Assembly (NCBI GenBank): GCA_039024435.1
Contig: JBCCQH010000039.1
Span: forward strand, 1 to 56,013
Origin: JBCCQH01 sp039024435
GTDB taxonomy: Bacteria; Bacteroidota; Bacteroidia; J057; JADKCL01
Length of the DNA: 56,013 nucleotides
Direction of reading: 5' to 3'
Under the pieces are notes generated by a model. The model ran no database searches. It had not been told where the DNA came from and saw only the letters and a program-made list of their open reading frames with translations. A program made the position numbers and the translations under genes. Positions 27,708 through 35,525 of the stretch are shown in pieces; within the stretch, counting starts at the first letter, position 1; every line of letters begins with the position of its first letter.

Positions 27708-27732
27708 GGTATTTATTGCCCATCCGTTTACC

Positions 27733-27769
27733 ATCCCGAAAAGGGCGTCTAGCGCGCCTTTTTCGGGAT
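27733..27769. terminator. Terminator after tyrosinase gene
   Basis: ATCCCGAAAAGG...CCTTTTTCGGGAT forms a long stem followed by TTCTTG, 25 bases after the tyrosinase stop. Confidence 0.7.
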
Positions 27770-27865
27770 TTCTTGTTGGGGAAGAGTGCTTTTGGAGGCT
27801 CACTTTCGTTCTGCACCTCCCGCTTCTCAATTCAACATTTAGCGCCAAAAATCGAATAATGGCAT

Positions 27866-27873
27866 TATCTTTG
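27866..27873 (+). promoter_or_regulatory. -7 promoter box (TATCTTTG)
   Basis: This exact TAnnTTTG match lies 17 bases before ATG 27891 of the secreted unknown protein, predicting a leader of about 14 nt. Confidence 0.5.
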
Positions 27874-27890
27874 TTTCCGTAACGCTGACA

Positions 27891-28697
27891 ATGACTACCG
27901 ACAAAGACAGATTTGAAATGAGAAGTTGTGTATCTCTGCTGTTGCTTTTATGGTTTACCTTTCCGGCGTTTTCGCAGTCCGGAGGGGGTAAGCTGATGGC
28001 ACTGGAATCAGGGGTGACCCTGCGGATGGAGTCCCAAATCCTCGAAGGCGGTGACCACAAGTTCTACCTGGTTTTGCAGACGAATGACGTCTACGAGTGC
28101 GCCAATTTCCTTTTGGAGAACGACGTCAAACTCGACGGCGATAAGCTGATTGTCCGGGTGCGGGGGGTCCGCAAGGCCGACCCTTGCTCCACGGCGATGG
28201 GCCCGGCCCGGGCCCGCATCAACCTGACCTCGCTGTCGGAGGGTGAGTACCGGGTCCGGACGATCATCAACCGGCAGGTCTTCAAATCGGTGCTGACCGT
28301 GGCGGAAGACTACTACGATTTCGCCATCAAGAAAGAAGATCCCTCCCTGTTCCGCATCTACAATGGCCGGCTCAACATCATCCCGGACAATTCGATTTGG
28401 GGATTGTGCCGGTACACAAGTGCCTACGACAAGGCGGTCGCCGAAAAGTTCATGTCCGACTTGCAGGCCGCTGGGGCCCGCAAAACCGAACTCCCGCCGG
28501 GCAACTACGGCGATTTTTACCTGCACCACGCCGGGGAAGCCTTGGAAAAGGTAACCGGGGACGACGAGTACGAATACCCTTTTGTGTATTCATTTTCCGG
28601 AGACCTGGCCCTCGTCAAGGAGGTCATGAACGCCTACCGAGAGCGATTGCAGCTTTCGATCAAAACCAGCCTCGGGGAGCAATACCGAAATTACTGA
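27891..28697 (+). CDS. Secreted protein of unknown function
   Basis: This protein has 268 residues with an N-terminal signal peptide (core SCVSLLLLLWFTFPAFSQ). Start is ATG 27891, 14-17 bases after the promoter box; Met10 (27918) would give a shorter, more usual signal peptide and is an alternative. The mature part is a beta-rich first half (VTLRMESQILEGGDHKFYLVLQTNDVYECANFLLENDVKL) and a mixed second half with DFYLHHAGEALEKVTGDDEYEYPFVYSFSGDL. I recognise no family and see no catalytic motif. It converges with tpiA with only six bases between stops and no visible terminator. Confidence 0.65.
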   Translation: MTTDKDRFEMRSCVSLLLLLWFTFPAFSQSGGGKLMALESGVTLRMESQILEGGDHKFYLVLQTNDVYECANFLLENDVKLDGDKLIVRVRGVRKADPCSTAMGPARARINLTSLSEGEYRVRTIINRQVFKSVLTVAEDYYDFAIKKEDPSLFRIYNGRLNIIPDNSIWGLCRYTSAYDKAVAEKFMSDLQAAGARKTELPPGNYGDFYLHHAGEALEKVTGDDEYEYPFVYSFSGDLALVKEVMNAYRERLQLSIKTSLGEQYRNY

Positions 28698-28703
28698 TCC
28701 GGT

Positions 28704-29465
28704 TTAAAAGCTCCGAATGATGGCCAGGAAATCCTCCACTTTGAGGCTGGCCCCTCCGACCAATCCCCCATCAATGTCGGGACAGGCAAACAGCTCCGAG
28801 GCATTTTTGGGTTTGACCGATCCGCCGTAGAGGAGCGTGACCTGCGTGGCGGCATCGTCGCCGAAGTGCTGGGCGACTTGCCCCCGGAGAAACTTGTGGA
28901 CCTCTTGCGCCTGTTCCGGCGTGGCCGTTTTGCCCGTACCGATGGCCCAAATGGGTTCGTAGGCGATGACCACCGAACCGAATTGTTCCGCATTCAGGCC
29001 AAAAACGCCTTCGCGCAACTGCCGCTCCACTACCGGGAAGGTCGTGCCGTTTTCGCGTTCTTCCAGCGTTTCCCCGAGGCAGTAAATCGGCTTGATTCCG
29101 TATTCGAGGGCTTTTTGCACCTTGGTGAAGAGCAGGGCATTTGTCTCGCCGAAATACTGGCGGCGCTCCGAGTGCCCGATAATGGCGTACCCGCAGCCGA
29201 GTGATTGCAGCATTTCTGCCGAAATCTCTCCAGTGTAGGCGCCCCGATCTTCCTGATGGATGTTTTGTGCGGCTACGTGCAGGCCCGCAATGCCTTGCAC
29301 GGCTTCTACCACGCCCGGAAGGTGGATGTAGGGCGCACCCAGGATGACTTGGGCCTGGGCGAAGTCGGCCGGTCCCAGTTCGGAGGCCAGGATATGGGCC
29401 AGGTCGAATCCTTCCTGCAAGCGCAGGTTCATTTTCCAGTTTCCGGCAACGATGTTTCTATTCAT
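28704..29465 (-). CDS. tpiA: Triosephosphate isomerase
   Basis: This glycolytic TIM-barrel enzyme interconverts dihydroxyacetone phosphate and glyceraldehyde 3-phosphate. The 253 residues match family length. Catalytic residues are all visible: Asn9 and Lys11 in GNWKMN, His98 in IIGHSERR, Glu170 in AYEPIWAIGTG, and the phosphate-binding YGGSVKPKN near the C-terminus. Its ATG overlaps the stop codon of the upstream nucleotidyltransferase gene by four bases, so the two are cotranscribed. Confidence 0.97.
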   Translation of the reverse strand: MNRNIVAGNWKMNLRLQEGFDLAHILASELGPADFAQAQVILGAPYIHLPGVVEAVQGIAGLHVAAQNIHQEDRGAYTGEISAEMLQSLGCGYAIIGHSERRQYFGETNALLFTKVQKALEYGIKPIYCLGETLEERENGTTFPVVERQLREGVFGLNAEQFGSVVIAYEPIWAIGTGKTATPEQAQEVHKFLRGQVAQHFGDDAATQVTLLYGGSVKPKNASELFACPDIDGGLVGGASLKVEDFLAIIRSF

Positions 29466-30706
29466 GTTTGGAGGGGTTTATCCGCCTTGTCCCAGGAGCG
29501 GAACTCGGCGGTCAGCTCAAATACGGATTGTAAAATATGCGCTTCTGGCTCGTCAAAGGTCCGATTGCGCCGGGACATGACGGCCTTTGCGACTTCGTAG
29601 ACTTTGGGCAGGCGGTAGGTGCTCAGTCCCCCGGGGCCGCCCCAGGAGAAGGACGGGATAAAGTTGCGGGGGTAGCCGGCACCGAAAACATTGGCCGAAA
29701 CGCCGACCACGGTACCGGTATTGAACATGGTATTGATACCGCACTTGCTGTGGTCGCCCATAATCAGCCCACAAAAGATATCGCCCGTCTTGGTGAAGCG
29801 GCGGCTGGGGTAGTTCCAGACCCGCACTTGGGAATAATTGTTCTTCAGATTGGAGGTATTGGTATCGGCGCCCAGGTTGCACCAATGGCCCAGGACAGAA
29901 TTTCCCAAGTAGCCGTCGTGGCCTTTGTTGCTGTAGCCCTGGATCACGGAGTTGCCGACTTCACCACCGATTTTGGACCCGGGGCCGACGGTGGTGTCGC
30001 CGCGCATTTTGGCGCCCATGCTCAGACTGGAGTAGGGCAGGAGGGCGTGGGCCCCGTGGAGCATGGCTCCTTCGCCGAGTTTGACCCCTTTTCCCAGGTA
30101 AATGGGGCCGGCGTCGGCGTTGAGTACGTTGGCCCGGAGTTCTACTCCTTCTTCCAGGAAGATGTTGTCCCGGCCGTAAACGGCGGTGAAGCGGTCATCG
30201 ATGGGGGCGGATTTGCGTCCGGCGGTAAGGGCAGCAAAATCGGCCCGAAGGCACTCGCCATTTTTCCGGAAAATGTCCCAGGGGTAGCGGATGGCAGCAG
30301 GGGCTTTAGCGGGAGAATTGACCGGTTTGAGACCGGCGGCGCTCAGGGATTCGGTACTCAGGAGGCCATTCCAGGCCCCAAGTTGCGCGGGCCGGCACCG
30401 GGCCCACTGGACTTCTTCATACTCATTTAGGACAAACTGGCCCGGGGCACACTCCGCCAATTGCGCGGCGGTGTCGGGGCCGGGGATGAATTTCCCATTG
30501 ATGAGGAGGCTGTCGGCTTGGGGATTGAAGTTTTGGAAGCGGGCTTGCAGATACGCATAAGCGGTGGTCGCCACCGGGGCGTTCAGGCAGCGTTGCCATT
30601 TTTCCCCGAGGGTATCGATGCCGACCCTAAGATCCCAAACTGGCCGGGTAAAGGTCAGCGGAAGCAGGTCAAAATGACTGCTGTCTTCGCAGAGGACGTA
30701 TTGCAT
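29462..30706 (-). CDS. GlmU-like sugar-phosphate nucleotidyltransferase (Bacteroidota alternative type)
   Basis: This 414-residue protein has an N-terminal part resembling a nucleotidyltransferase fold (LPLTFTRPVWDLRVGIDTLGEKW, about 13-35). The C-terminal left-handed beta-helix of hexapeptide repeats runs from about 190 to 350 (VELRANVLNADAGPIYLGKGVKLGEGAMLHG, GPGSKIGGEVGNSVIQGYSNKGHDGYLGNS). This matches the Bacteroidota family thought to replace the classical GlmU in UDP-GlcNAc synthesis; activity of this protein is inferred from family. The frame is open to 30796, but ATG 30704-30706 (MQYVLCEDSSHFDLLPLTFTRP) is the family N-terminus and has a near -7 box (TATCTTTC) a few bases upstream. 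Cotranscribed with tpiA. Confidence 0.8.
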   Translation of the reverse strand: MQYVLCEDSSHFDLLPLTFTRPVWDLRVGIDTLGEKWQRCLNAPVATTAYAYLQARFQNFNPQADSLLINGKFIPGPDTAAQLAECAPGQFVLNEYEEVQWARCRPAQLGAWNGLLSTESLSAAGLKPVNSPAKAPAAIRYPWDIFRKNGECLRADFAALTAGRKSAPIDDRFTAVYGRDNIFLEEGVELRANVLNADAGPIYLGKGVKLGEGAMLHGAHALLPYSSLSMGAKMRGDTTVGPGSKIGGEVGNSVIQGYSNKGHDGYLGNSVLGHWCNLGADTNTSNLKNNYSQVRVWNYPSRRFTKTGDIFCGLIMGDHSKCGINTMFNTGTVVGVSANVFGAGYPRNFIPSFSWGGPGGLSTYRLPKVYEVAKAVMSRRNRTFDEPEAHILQSVFELTAEFRSWDKADKPLQT

Positions 30707-30722
30707 AGGGCGAAAGATAGCC

Positions 30723-30751
30723 AAAAAAAAGAGCCGACCCGTGGTCGACTC
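30723..30751 (-). terminator. Terminator of rpmE transcript
   Basis: On the minus strand GAGTCGACC pairs with GGTCGGCTC around a three-base loop (one mismatch), followed by eight T. It lies between rpmE and the downstream GlmU-like gene. Confidence 0.8.
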
Positions 30752-30804
30752 CCGATTTCTTCTGAATACGTTTGCCCGCTCACCGAGGCGGTACAAAACG
30801 TATT

Positions 30805-31059
30805 CTATTTCTTGTTCCGATTGCCGTAGCGGCGGTTGAACTTATCCACACGTCCAGCGGTATCGACGAGTTTCTGCTTGCCGGTGTAAAACGGGTGCGA
30901 ATCACTCGAGATTTCGACCTTGACCAGCGGGTATTCTTTTCCGTCTTCCCATTCAATCGTGTCTTTCGTTTTGATGGTTGACTTGGTAAGAAATGCGTAG
31001 TCGGTGGATATATCTTTGAAAACCACGAAGCGGTAATTCGGATGGATATCTTTTTTCAT
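30805..31059 (-). CDS. rpmE2: 50S ribosomal protein L31, type B
   Basis: This is a large-subunit ribosomal protein of 84 residues. The N-terminus MKKDIHPNYRFVVFKD and the C-terminal VDTAGRVDKFNRRYGNR are typical. It lacks the CxxC zinc ribbon, so it is the type B (zinc-independent) form, with the family motif SSDSHPFYTGKQK. The frame is open to 31080, but the conserved start is ATG 31059. It has its own promoter box and terminator, so it is monocistronic. Confidence 0.95.
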   Translation of the reverse strand: MKKDIHPNYRFVVFKDISTDYAFLTKSTIKTKDTIEWEDGKEYPLVKVEISSDSHPFYTGKQKLVDTAGRVDKFNRRYGNRNKK

Positions 31060-31088
31060 TGCTATTGCGCTTTGTTTCAAACGGAGAG

Positions 31089-31096
31089 CAAAGATA
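31089..31096 (-). promoter_or_regulatory. -7 promoter box (TATCTTTG) for rpmE2
   Basis: This exact TAnnTTTG match on the minus strand lies 29 bases before the L31 ATG. Apart from it, 31100-31470 contains nothing I can support. Confidence 0.55.
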
Positions 31097-31476
31097 GGGC
31101 TTTGTCGGAAAAATGCCTAGAAAAATTGCAAGATATCGCGGGAATCTTGGCTGATTTGGCTCGAAGGGATCGGTTTTGGGCGGGAGAATGCCCATTTTGT
31201 TCATGCTTTACCGGTTCCCGGGGCGGCTTTAAGACGGTCCGTGGGGGAATGGGCCGGAATAATTTGCCTTTGGATCGGAATGCCTGTCGACCTGCGCTCA
31301 GGTGAATTGGGTTCAGCGGTGATAAAAGTACTTTATGTTTCGTCAATTCCGACTTCGGAAATTTTGGGCGTTTCCCGGCAGTTTACCCTCAATCGATTCC
31401 GGAAACGTCATCTGCCCGGATATTTATACGTTTTCGCTTGAGAACGTAAGACTTTCCACAATTTTCGGCAATCTTT

Positions 31477-31509
31477 TTTGGAAGGCTGAACACAAAGTGT
31501 GTACTTTTG
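31477..31509 (+). promoter_or_regulatory. Promoter: TTTG - 21 nt - TACTTTTG
   Basis: Both elements of the Bacteroidota promoter are present: -33 TTTG at 31477-31480 and -7 TACTTTTG at 31502-31509. The latter ends four bases before ATG 31514. It is the best two-part match in the window and again implies an almost leaderless mRNA. Confidence 0.6.
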
Positions 31510-31513
31510 TCTT

Positions 31514-31924
31514 ATGAGTATGAGGAAACCAGCCGGGATCGCCGTCTTGACGGTCATGCTTGCATTGTTGTGTTCCATTGTCAATGCCCAGCCACTGACT
31601 TTGAACTATTTCAACGCAACGCCGGACGGTTCCGATGTTTTGGTTGCTTTTCAACTCCCTACAGAAGATGGGGTCACCAACATCAAAGTGTGGCGCAAGA
31701 TCGACAATGAGTCGCAGTACACCTTCCTCGATCATATTCAGCCCACCGGCGCCCTCGAATACCGCTACCTCGACTACACCATATTTAAGGATGATCCGCG
31801 CACGATCAATTACCGATTGCAGGTCTACCGAAGCGGAGCCGTATTCACCTACCACACCACCATCATTCACAATCCGACCTCGGTACAGCGCACGTGGGGC
31901 AGCATCAAGGCGATGTTCCGTTAG
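31514..31924 (+). CDS. Small secreted beta-sandwich (FN3-like) protein
   Basis: This protein has 136 residues. The signal peptide MSMRKPAGIAVLTVMLALLCSIVNAQ is followed by one beta-sandwich of about 95 residues (LTLNYFNATPDGSDVLVAFQLPTEDGVTNIKVWRKID ... YRYLDYTIF ... INYRLQVYRSGAVFTY) resembling a fibronectin-III fold, then a basic C-terminal tail TWGSIKAMFR. Function unknown. ATG 31514 (rather than the GTG at 31499) fits both the promoter position and the signal peptide. Confidence 0.65.
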   Translation: MSMRKPAGIAVLTVMLALLCSIVNAQPLTLNYFNATPDGSDVLVAFQLPTEDGVTNIKVWRKIDNESQYTFLDHIQPTGALEYRYLDYTIFKDDPRTINYRLQVYRSGAVFTYHTTIIHNPTSVQRTWGSIKAMFR

Positions 31925-32094
31925 GGAATTTTCAATGGTGCAATTTTCCATTTCAATTGAGACAGGGTTTGATCGCCAATGGTGCATTGGTTCGTTACGG
32001 CGGTGTTTCATCTTGATTTCTGGGGTTTATGGAATTGGGAATCAGGCAATCTGAAATTCTCTTTTCATTGGAAAATCCGCGGGTGCGCACGGTG

Positions 32095-32190
32095 TGCCGG
32101 GCGGTTGCGATCCTCGTGTTGTAGCGGGTTTTGCTTGCGTTTCCGGAAGGGTGCGCGTTCCGGACGCGGAAATTGGCAATCGGAAATTGA
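32095..32190 (+). repeat. Direct repeat upstream of leuS, unit 1
   Basis: This is the first of two ~96-base units with a period of 131 bases. The last 68 bases (from AGCGGGTTTTGC to CGGAAATTGA) differ from unit 2 at only two positions, and the first part is more diverged. Each unit contains a hairpin around TTTCCGGAAGGGTGCGCG. Confidence 0.7.
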
Positions 32191-32225
32191 GGAATTGAAA
32201 ATTTTCAAGGGAAATTCCTTGGGCA

Positions 32226-32321
32226 TGCCGTGCGGCTACGATCCTTATTTTGAAGCGGGTTTTGCTTGCGTTTCCGGAAGGGTGCGCGTCTCGGACGCGG
32301 AAATTGGCAATCGGAAATTGA
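32226..32321 (+). repeat. Direct repeat upstream of leuS, unit 2
   Basis: This is the second copy of the 96-base unit; see 32095. The region 31925-32395 otherwise holds no coding feature I can support. The repeated segment GGCAATCGGAAATTGA occurs in both units. Confidence 0.7.
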
Positions 32322-32365
32322 TTCTCGATCAACCGGAAATCAGAAATTCCCGAATAATTTATTCC

Positions 32366-32373
32366 TAAATTTG
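32366..32373 (+). promoter_or_regulatory. -7 promoter box (TAAATTTG) for leuS
   Basis: This exact TAnnTTTG match ends 22 bases before the leuS ATG, predicting a leader of about 18 nt. Confidence 0.5.
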
Positions 32374-32395
32374 CCAGCGAAATTTTATCACTACC

Positions 32396-35176
32396 ATGGG
32401 CAACTACGATTACACGGCCATCGAGGCCAAATGGCAGAAGTACTGGGCGGAAAACCGGACCTTTGCCATTGAAGAAACTCAGGACAAACCCAAATACTAC
32501 GTGCTGGACATGTTTCCGTACCCTTCGGGCAAGGGTTTGCACGTCGGTCATCCCCTCGGCTATATCGCGACCGATATCGTCGCACGGTTCCGCAAGTTGC
32601 AGGGGTACAATGTCCTCCATCCCATGGGCTACGATGCATTTGGGCTTCCTGCGGAGCAATACGCCATCGAAACTGGCCAGCATCCGGCGGTCACGACGGC
32701 GGCCAATATTGAAACTTTTAAAGGTCAGCTCTCCCGGATCGGCTTGGTCTACCACCCGGAATCGAGCCAGCTCCAAACCTGCGATCCCGATTACTACCGC
32801 TGGACGCAGTGGATTTTCTTGCAGATTTTCCACAGTTGGTACAACCTCGAGGCAGACAAAGCCGAGCCGATTGCGACGCTGGTTGAGCGGTTTGTTAGCG
32901 GAGGATCATCTGCCGCCCACGCCCAACACGACTACGCAGGCAGTTTTTCCGCCGCGGAATGGCAAGCGATGTCCGCTGAGGAACAAGCAAAAGTGCTTTT
33001 GGATTACCGCATGGCCTACAATGCCTACACCGAAGTCAACTGGTGCCCCGCCCTCGGCACTGTTCTCGCCAACGATGAGGTCATCAACGGCGTTTCTGAG
33101 CGCGGCGGCCACCCGGTCGAGCGCAAACCCATGCGGCAATGGGCCTTTCGGATGCGGGCCTACGCGGATCGCCTGCTCGATGGCCTGAACCAAGTCGACT
33201 GGCCGGACCCGATCAAAGAAATGCAGCGCAATTGGATCGGCCGCAGTGAAGGCGCGCGGATTGCATTTGACATCGCGGGGCAGGGGGAAAAGCTGGAAGT
33301 CTTCTCCACCCGTCCGGACACGATTTTTGGGGCGACTTTCATGGTGCTGGCCCCAGAACATCCCCTGGTGGAGCAACTGGTGACCGAAGAGCAGCGGGCG
33401 GAAGTGATGGAATACGTCGCTTGGGCCCGCAACCGCACGGAAGTCGAGCGGCAGCAAGAGAAGAAGATCAGCGGAAAATTTATTGGTGCCTACGCCCAGC
33501 ACCCCTTTATCGAAGGCAAGCAGATCCCGATCTGGACGGCGGACTATGTGCTGTGGGGCTACGGCACCGGAGCGATCATGGCGGTTCCCGCCGGGGATGG
33601 GCGCGACCATGCCTTTGCCCGGCACTTTGGGATCGAGATCCTTCCGATCATCGACGGGGTGGACATCGCAGAAGAAGCCTACGAAGACAAGCGCGGCACC
33701 TTTATCAATTCCGATTTTCTGAACGGCTTGGAAGTCAAGGAAGCTATTTCGGCGGCGATCAAGGCACTGGAAGAACGCGGCATCGGGGAGGGCCAGATCA
33801 ATTACCGCCTCCGCGATCCCAACTTTTCCCGGCAGCGCTATTGGGGCGAACCGTTTCCGGTGGTGTACCGCAACGGCATTCCCTACGCGATGGACGAAGC
33901 CGAATTGCCGCTGAAACTGCCGGAAGTGAAGAGCTATTCGCCCGGCGAAGAAGGGGAGGGCCCACTGGCCAATGTCACCGAGTGGATCGATCTGCCGGAC
34001 GGGGCGCGCCGCGAATCAAATACCATGCCCGGTTATGCTGGATCGAGCTGGTACTTCTTGCGCTATTTTGACCTCGCCAATGATTCCGCCTTTGTCAGCC
34101 GAGAAAAGGCCGACTACTGGATGAATGTGGACCTGTACATCGGGGGTTCAGAGCACGCCGTGGGGCACCTGCTCTATTCGCGCTACTGGACCAAGGTCCT
34201 CTACGACCTCGGCTGCATTGCGGTGGAGGAACCCTTCGGCAAACTGGTGAACCAAGGCATGTTGCAAGGCCGCTCTTCGCTGATGTACCGGGTGCGTGGG
34301 AAAAACAAGTTTGTTTCCGCCGATATCCGCGAAAGCTACGAGACCGATCCCATCCACGTGGACGTGAATTTTGTGGAAAACGACCTTCTCGATCTGGACG
34401 CGGTCCGTGAGTGGCGGGGCGGTGAGTACCGCGAGGCGGAGTTTGTTACCGGAGCGGACGGCAACTTTCTGTGCGGCTACCAAGTGGAGAAGATGTCCAA
34501 GCGCTACCACAACGTGGTGAACCCGGATCTGATCTGCGAAAAGTACGGTGCGGACACGCTGCGGCTCTACGAAATGTTTCTTGGGCCACTGGAAGACAGC
34601 AAGCCCTGGAATACCAACGGTATCGAAGGCTGCTGGCGTTTTCTGCGCAAAGCCTGGAATCTATTTACGGATAGCGACAACCAAGTCGTACTGACGGATG
34701 CAGCCCCGAATCCGGATGAACTGCGGATCCTGCACCAGACGATTGGGAAGGTTCAGGAAGACATCCAGTCCCTTTCTTTCAATACTTCGGTGGCCCAGTT
34801 CATGAAATTTGCGAACGAAGCCGGGAAGCTGAAGACCAAGAAGCGCGCGGTTTTGGAGCCGTTCCTGATCACGCTGGCTCCGTTTGCCCCACACTTCGCG
34901 GAGGAACTTTGGTCGATGCTGGGATACACGACGCCGATCGCGGCGGCTACCTGGCCGAAATACAATGCGGAATATACCAAAGTTGCCACGGTGCAGTACC
35001 CGATCCAATTCAATGGCAAGGTCCGGATGCGGCTCGATTTCGATGCCGGGCTCGGCAAAGCCGAGATTGAAGCGGCGGTCCTTGCAAATGCCGAAGTGCA
35101 GAGCCATATCGCGGGCAAGACGGTGCGCAAAGTTATTGTCGTGCCCGGACGGATCGTCAACATTGTCGCGAACTGA
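32396..35176 (+). CDS. leuS: Leucyl-tRNA synthetase
   Basis: This class I aminoacyl-tRNA synthetase charges tRNA-Leu. The 926 residues match bacterial LeuRS. The HIGH signature appears as HVGH (49-52) in PYPSGKGLHVGHPLGY, and the KMSKS signature as KMSKR (699-703). The editing (CP1) domain lies around 225-420 with TRPDTIFGATFMVLAPEHP and GTGAIMAVPAGDGRDHAFA. The zinc/leucine-specific region, anticodon-binding helices (about 740-860) and the C-terminal domain (860-926) are all present. It is monocistronic, ending in a strong terminator. Confidence 0.97.
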   Translation: MGNYDYTAIEAKWQKYWAENRTFAIEETQDKPKYYVLDMFPYPSGKGLHVGHPLGYIATDIVARFRKLQGYNVLHPMGYDAFGLPAEQYAIETGQHPAVTTAANIETFKGQLSRIGLVYHPESSQLQTCDPDYYRWTQWIFLQIFHSWYNLEADKAEPIATLVERFVSGGSSAAHAQHDYAGSFSAAEWQAMSAEEQAKVLLDYRMAYNAYTEVNWCPALGTVLANDEVINGVSERGGHPVERKPMRQWAFRMRAYADRLLDGLNQVDWPDPIKEMQRNWIGRSEGARIAFDIAGQGEKLEVFSTRPDTIFGATFMVLAPEHPLVEQLVTEEQRAEVMEYVAWARNRTEVERQQEKKISGKFIGAYAQHPFIEGKQIPIWTADYVLWGYGTGAIMAVPAGDGRDHAFARHFGIEILPIIDGVDIAEEAYEDKRGTFINSDFLNGLEVKEAISAAIKALEERGIGEGQINYRLRDPNFSRQRYWGEPFPVVYRNGIPYAMDEAELPLKLPEVKSYSPGEEGEGPLANVTEWIDLPDGARRESNTMPGYAGSSWYFLRYFDLANDSAFVSREKADYWMNVDLYIGGSEHAVGHLLYSRYWTKVLYDLGCIAVEEPFGKLVNQGMLQGRSSLMYRVRGKNKFVSADIRESYETDPIHVDVNFVENDLLDLDAVREWRGGEYREAEFVTGADGNFLCGYQVEKMSKRYHNVVNPDLICEKYGADTLRLYEMFLGPLEDSKPWNTNGIEGCWRFLRKAWNLFTDSDNQVVLTDAAPNPDELRILHQTIGKVQEDIQSLSFNTSVAQFMKFANEAGKLKTKKRAVLEPFLITLAPFAPHFAEELWSMLGYTTPIAAATWPKYNAEYTKVATVQYPIQFNGKVRMRLDFDAGLGKAEIEAAVLANAEVQSHIAGKTVRKVIVVPGRIVNIVAN

Positions 35177-35198
35177 CCATAGGTCAGGCACTTGCTGG

Positions 35199-35248
35199 AA
35201 ATAGACGGGGAAAATGGCGTCGTGCGGGGCCATTTTCCCCGTCTATTT
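35199..35248 (+). terminator. Strong terminator after leuS
   Basis: A perfect 20-bp stem (35199-35218 with 35229-35248, beginning AAATAGACGGGG) closes a 10-nt loop and is followed by more T. It isolates leuS from the downstream thirteen-gene cluster. Confidence 0.9.
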
Positions 35249-35306
35249 TTGCTCGGCTGGCTTGGAATGTTCGGGCATAATCTTTACTTTATTTACAAGT
35301 TTAAGG

Positions 35307-35447
35307 GGAGGATCGTCCTCCGTGTGATTTACCTTATTGTGTACAAGTGTCGATTCTGATCCGTTGGATCAAGCAAGCTCCTTTTGCATCATCCGGCAAT
35401 TTGTACCGATGCAAATTCGGGTTGCACTGCCGGTGCAGTGCGCAACC
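35307..35447 (+). promoter_or_regulatory. Structured leader upstream of the thirteen-gene cluster
   Basis: Three inverted repeats precede the first cluster gene. They are GGAGGA-TCG-TCCTCC (35307-35321), GATCC-GTT-GGATC (35360-35372), and a stable stem GCACTGC-CGGT-GCAGTGC (35424-35441) extended by GGTT/AACC (35420-35423/35444-35447). The first could be an operator; the last is likely a leader hairpin or processing site about 80 bases before ATG 35526. I cannot identify a consensus promoter between 35249 and 35525. Confidence 0.4.
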
Positions 35448-35525
35448 ATTCTTGGTTCATCACCCGGAATTCTGCCGTTCCTCGGGCTCCCCTTTACGGA
35501 CGAATCCAACAATGTCTAACGGCCT

